Positions 59,797 to 64,000 of a stretch of DNA of 64,000 bases are shown piece by piece (within the stretch, counting starts at the first letter, position 1; every line of letters begins with the position of its first letter). Origin of the DNA: Phocoena phocoena (lineage: Eukaryota; Chordata; Mammalia; Artiodactyla; Phocoenidae); the NCBI RefSeq assembly GCF_963924675.1, contig NC_089230.1:5023001-5087000 (forward strand), read 5' to 3'. Position numbers and translations under genes: made by a program. The notes beneath the pieces are model-generated. The model was given only the letters and a program-made list of their open reading frames with translations, ran no database searches and had not been told where the DNA came from.

Positions 59797-61595
59797 TCAA
59801 CATACATTATTCACTTAAAGTTATTTTAAAGTATAAATTTACTTCCTTCAGTTAGATTTTTAAAAAATATTAAGTTGAAATAAAATCTTATGAATTTCTT
59901 GACAAGTCTGGGGGTGAAATTACAGCAGCTCATGTTTAGCTTGAAATTTTCGTATGTATTAATACAAATTATGGATTAGGAACAACAGTATCTATCTAAA
60001 ACAGGTACTATACTCAATTGCCCATCAACATGTAATCTAAACCAGAGTATATTAAAGAGTTAGACAAAATCTTAGGTGCCACCCAAGAATGCAAATCCCT
60101 TCTACAAAATCCTTTATGACAGGGTTCAGGGAACTGTTCATTATGTTAGATAGTGGTGGCCTTTTCTGCAGAAATCCTTGGGGGAGAACTCCTGTCTTAT
60201 TTATCTAAGTTATACTTTCTCCAAAGCAACTGTTCAGAGAGAATTGTATTCTGGGGTTGGCTGCCAGAACACTGATGGCCAAATTTGGATTCCACCCTAT
60301 ACTAAATATTTGTCATGAGAGTCTACATTTTTCACCACACTCCTTGCACAATTTTATCTCTGCATACTTATTTTCCTTTCTATTTTCCATTTCTACCTTT
60401 AGCTTATATTACTACTTTGACAAAGAACCTTAACTCTTATCACGAATAGGACAGTGACAAAAATAATTATATAATTATCATCCCTCCACAGAAATGTCAA
60501 GTATTCATTCACAGAAGTTAATTTTTTTTAAAAGTCCAATGGGAAGAACAGATTGACTCTGAATATTGAAAAGTAAATTTTCCTCATTCACATGTCATCT
60601 GCATAAAAGACAAAAAAAACCAAATGTTTATACTATCAGTTCCACAAAGACTGATGGGTGGTTTCTATTAACTTATTCAATCAATTAAGTTACTAATTCT
60701 TATACTTCCTATTTTTTTCTTGCATTTTAATCCTACTGCTAATGTATCGTTAGTAACACTAATATGCCAGAATTGACTGCTGTCAAGGCTTAAGCAGCCA
60801 GGGCAGTTCTTCAATCTTCTGTACTCCAATGGCTTCTTACTTTGCCTTAGCTGCTCACCAGCACTGCCACATCTTACAAAAGTGATTCCCAAATGAAAGA
60901 CGGGTAGTACACGTATAAGGATGGAAGAAAGCCCTCTTCCCTCTGGGGATTACGATATAAGTTTTTCCATACCAAGCTGAGGAGAGGGAATAAAGTTTTA
61001 TAGAATCTGTGACTATATATAAAGGTGGGGTTGGCAAGTTGCCAAAAAGTAGGAAGAGTCTGCTCTAAATGAACAGAGAGCCAGGCCTGTTGATAGATTT
61101 TCTGTGATATGTGTGTTTTTTCTCTTTCTCAGACCCTCGTTCTAATATATTTTTACTCTGTACTGTGTGAAGTTGGTCAATTCTAGATGTACTTGGATTT
61201 AAAGGCAACCTCTCAAAAAATTTCATGGAATTTTCTGTTAAGTACTAAGGGTAATTCAAACCAGCTGAGCAATTCCAGTAAAATAGGACACAGAAGGAAA
61301 AAACATCTGCTTGAATGCATGAGAGACCCAGCAAAACTGTGAAGAATTGCTAATTCAGGATCATAGGGAGGACAGAGAATCAAGAGGATGTTAGCCTGGC
61401 TTTGGGGAACTCCTTGTCCTCTAGGTATGTTTGCTGAATCCGGAGAGGACAGCTAAGAGCCTGAACTTCAAGGGACATGGGTTGGAGTGTGTAACTACCA
61501 ATGTGAGCGCCTCCCCGTCCCCGGTCTTTGCTTTGGGGAGGGATCTGATGGGTGTGCATTCTGGGGGTAAAAGTGAACCCTAATTTCCCAGGACC
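59797..61595. other. Exon 3 upstream intron, no recognised element
   Basis: No gene or secure repeat. TCTAAC branch-point-like sites occur on the minus strand at about 59850, 60060 and 60147. Confidence 0.4.
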
Positions 61596-61930
61596 TTACA
61601 GACTCTGCATATGAACATCAAAACTGTCTCAACCTCAATAAGCAAAACTGTACCGAGGTGATCTTGGGTTGCTAGTTAACAGTAGGTACCTGTCAGAAGC
61701 TGACATATATTCTCTCTGGAGGAGGACAACATAATCTTAGGCCTTATATTATTTTTGTAAGCTATTCAGTAAATACATTATCTGGCACACACTAGAAAAT
61801 AACCAAATACACAAGAACGTAAAATGACATTAACAAAAATCTGAAGAAACAACAAGACAAAAGAAACAAATCCACCAGACCTCTAGATATTAGAATTATT
61901 CGACCCAGACTTTATAAGCATTATGCTTAT
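61596..61930 (+). repeat. Old L1M 5'-region fragment
   Basis: 'aatctgaagaaacaacaaga', 'gacctctagatattagaatt' and 'cagactttataagcattatg' resemble the ORF1-proximal region of old L1s. The left limit is uncertain. Confidence 0.45.
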
Positions 61931-62408
61931 TATGTGTAATTTTGTTTAGTTTGAGTATTTTTCAGTAGAATAGGAAACAACATTTCATTTTCAAATTCAA
62001 CTTAATGAAACATGTATTCAAGGCTTCCTATGTGGCAAAGAGTGAAATAGATGCTAGGAATTTTTTTTAAAAAGGAGAAAGGGGAGGAGAGGAAGAGGAG
62101 AAATTCTCCTTGCTCTCAAGAAACCTGTGAAAATGCCTTTACTCTATTTCTACCTTGACTGCTTCTTAAAATAAGTAGTCTTTGCCAGCTCTTCCTCAAT
62201 AATAGTTGTGCTCTATACAGATCTTTTTCCAAAGTAACTCATATAGTTAGCATACATTATATATCTCAAACATGGCAAAGAATGTCTGGAAAAAATGCAT
62301 TACGAATGGAGGTACTTTAGCACTTCAAGTAACTAATATGTAATTGTTTTATATTTGTGTCCTCTGTCAAAGTGGTTGGCCTCCACTTCATGACATATAA
62401 ACACCTAG
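61931..62408. other. Intronic stretch, no secure element
   Basis: A short L2-like patch may lie at about 62005-62060. No gene. Confidence 0.4.
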
Positions 62409-62420
62409 AAGACCCTCTGT

Positions 62421-62794
62421 GGGCTTCCCTGGTGGCACAGTGGTTAAGAATCCACCTGCCAATTCAGGCGACATGGCTTCGAGCCCTGGTCCGGGAAGAT
62501 CCCACATGCCGTGGAACAACTAAGCCCATGTGCCACAACTACTGAGCCTGTGCTCTAGAGCCCACGAGCCACAACTACTGAGCCCATGTGCCACAACTAC
62601 TGAGCCCATGTGCCACAACTACTGAAGCCCACACGCCTAGAGCCCGCAACAAGAGAAGCCACTGCAATGAGAAGCCCATGCACCATAACGAAGACTAGGC
62701 CCCGCTCACCACAACTAGAGAAATCCTGTGCACAGCAACGAAGACCCAACACAGCCAAAAATAAAAATAAATAAATTTATTTTAAAAAAAGAAA
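62421..62794 (+). mobile_element. CHR SINE, long type, with tandem 22-bp units
   Basis: The head 'gggcttccctggtggcacag' with B box 'ggcttcgagccc' leads to a body ending 'acccaacacagccaaaaata' and an A/T-rich tail. The imperfect target duplication AAGACCCTCTGT / AAGACCCTCTTT lies at 62409-62420 and 62795-62806. The motif GCCACAACTACTGAGCCCAT repeats in tandem at 62550-62625. Antisense to QKI, about 2.6 kb upstream of exon 3. Confidence 0.93.
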
Positions 62795-62806
62795 AAGACC
62801 CTCTTT

Positions 62807-64000
62807 GGCACATTCTATTCTTTTCACGTATTAAATCTCTTTTGCTGAAACCACAGCATTAAGATTACACAGAAAAAAACTTCTACCATAGCTAAGTAAT
62901 CCTTCCAATTATTATTTACTAAATAAAAAATGTTTTAAAGCCAGTCAAAACCAACATATTAAATCTGTAACAAAATTTTCCTAACCTTATAAATTAACCA
63001 ATCTCTACTGCACCACAACCAGCAAAAAAGAGCTCAAATGTGTTAAAGTGCATACCACTGGGGTTCTGATACAACTGAAACCATCAAGGTCATCCTTCTC
63101 CAAGTGGTGTAAGTAGAGAATGAAAAAAAAATTAATCATAGCAGCTGCTTTGTCTACTGCAACCAATTTCCAAGTTAATATCATTTGCCTTGCATTAAAC
63201 TTCATTCTGTGTTGATTTATCATGCTAGTTTTGCAGCTTCATTCAATTAAACCAATGTCACAACACATTCAAAGAAAATCATTTCAAACAGCCTAAGCTA
63301 ACTACAACTTTAAAGGCTGAAAGAAGAAAAAAGAGACATTCATTAACTCTACTGTTTAAGTACAGACCTTCTCTGTGGCTTACCAATTATATCTCTGCCA
63401 AGTGCCATGTTAATTTCTAAAGAAGAGGTTAACAACAGTCATGTCTAATGCTATTTGTTGCTGCTGACTTAATTTTAAATAGACATGACAGAGTTCTCCC
63501 AATGACAAAATATAAAGTATTATAGCAAATCTTTCTATTAACCTTTTTAAAAATGTACAATTAAAGATAAAACCTTCTGTGGCACACTATCAAAAGAGAG
63601 AATAAAAACTGGATTTCTAAAAGCATTTCAGTGAAACACTTCTAAGAAGTGTTAAACAGTAATTTCTGCTTAAAATTTTGGAAAAACAATTTTAAAAAGA
63701 TGATGTATTTCTCTGGATTGCTTTTCATACAATAAATTGATAATCTGTTTTTAAGTATTTTGTCTAGTATCTGTAAGGTGATTTTAGTTATATATCTTAC
63801 AAACCTTACATCAGATCACAAAAGCAATTTAGTAGGTATCAAACACACACACGCACAAATGTATATGTATTGATAAAGTCTTCTGCTTAGCAGATGACCA
63901 AAAATGGACCACCTCAAGTGGCAGTCAACACTAGTAAGCCATCTTATGCAAATGTGTAAGATGAGACAAGAGTCGTGACTACTTAGCAATACAACTGTTT
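62807..64000. other. Intronic stretch, no recognised element
   Basis: AT-rich. A short AC run is at about 63844-63857. No gene or named repeat. Confidence 0.45.

Larger units (their letters stand above)
59780..64000 (-). other. QKI: QKI intron 2, 3' portion
   Basis: This is the sequence upstream of exon 3 in the transcript, ending in an unusually clean T8-C7-AG acceptor (59796-59780). It contains an L1M-like fragment and one long CHR SINE. No other exon is recognised up to 64000. Confidence 0.9.

Noticed and set aside
1..64000. CRISPR arrays, operons, defence islands, phage or other prokaryotic systems
   Set aside because: The sequence is clearly mammalian intron: spliced KH exons, SINEs, LINEs and LTRs. 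No regularly spaced repeats with unique spacers and no bacterial gene layout exist here.

Overview
The window is intronic nuclear DNA from a cetacean-like mammal. It is AT-rich and dominated by interspersed repeats. Many SINEs begin with the tRNA-derived CHR head (sense strand GGGCTTCCCTGGTGG...). Several are of the short CHR type that is abundant in whales and dolphins, and most sit between clear target-site duplications. The LINE-1 copies are of the cetartiodactyl/cetacean type. I saw no ruminant BovB or Bov-tA and no primate Alu.

Only one gene can be supported: QKI (quaking, a STAR-family KH-domain RNA-binding protein) on the minus strand. Two coding exons are present. The exon at 59663-59779 encodes 39 residues (F96-K134 in human QKI numbering, with the GPRG loop of the KH domain). 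The exon at 9972-10115 encodes 48 residues (E135-A182, the rest of the KH domain). Both have canonical splice sites, both are a multiple of three long, and both have phase-0 boundaries. The window therefore reads, in transcript order: end of the upstream intron (64000-59780), exon 3, a 49.5 kb intron 3 (59662-10116), exon 4, and the start of intron 4 (9971-1). The first exons, the QUA2/C-terminal exons, the promoter and the 3' UTRs lie outside.

The rest is repeat layers of different ages. Young or middle-aged: eight CHR SINEs, a 5.6 kb near-full-length but dead LINE-1 in sense orientation to QKI (33647-39278, 10-bp TSD), and two truncated L1 3' ends (19209-20464; 25916-27032). Middle-aged: two solo-LTR-like segments of endogenous retroviruses, both antisense to QKI. 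Old: L1M/HAL1 pieces, L2, MIR, a hAT transposon nested inside an L2, and a decayed Charlie-type hAT transposase fragment. Microsatellites, small tandem duplications and G-rich tracts complete the picture. All other reading frames are chance frames or repeat-derived.

No operon, CRISPR array, phage, defence locus or new multi-gene system is present. The observations most worth following up concern QKI itself: a bipartite QKI-recognition-like motif about 450 nt downstream of exon 4, inverted SINE pairs around its exons, and the large sense L1 inside intron 3. Family names for old repeats come from recall of consensus sequences, not from a library search.
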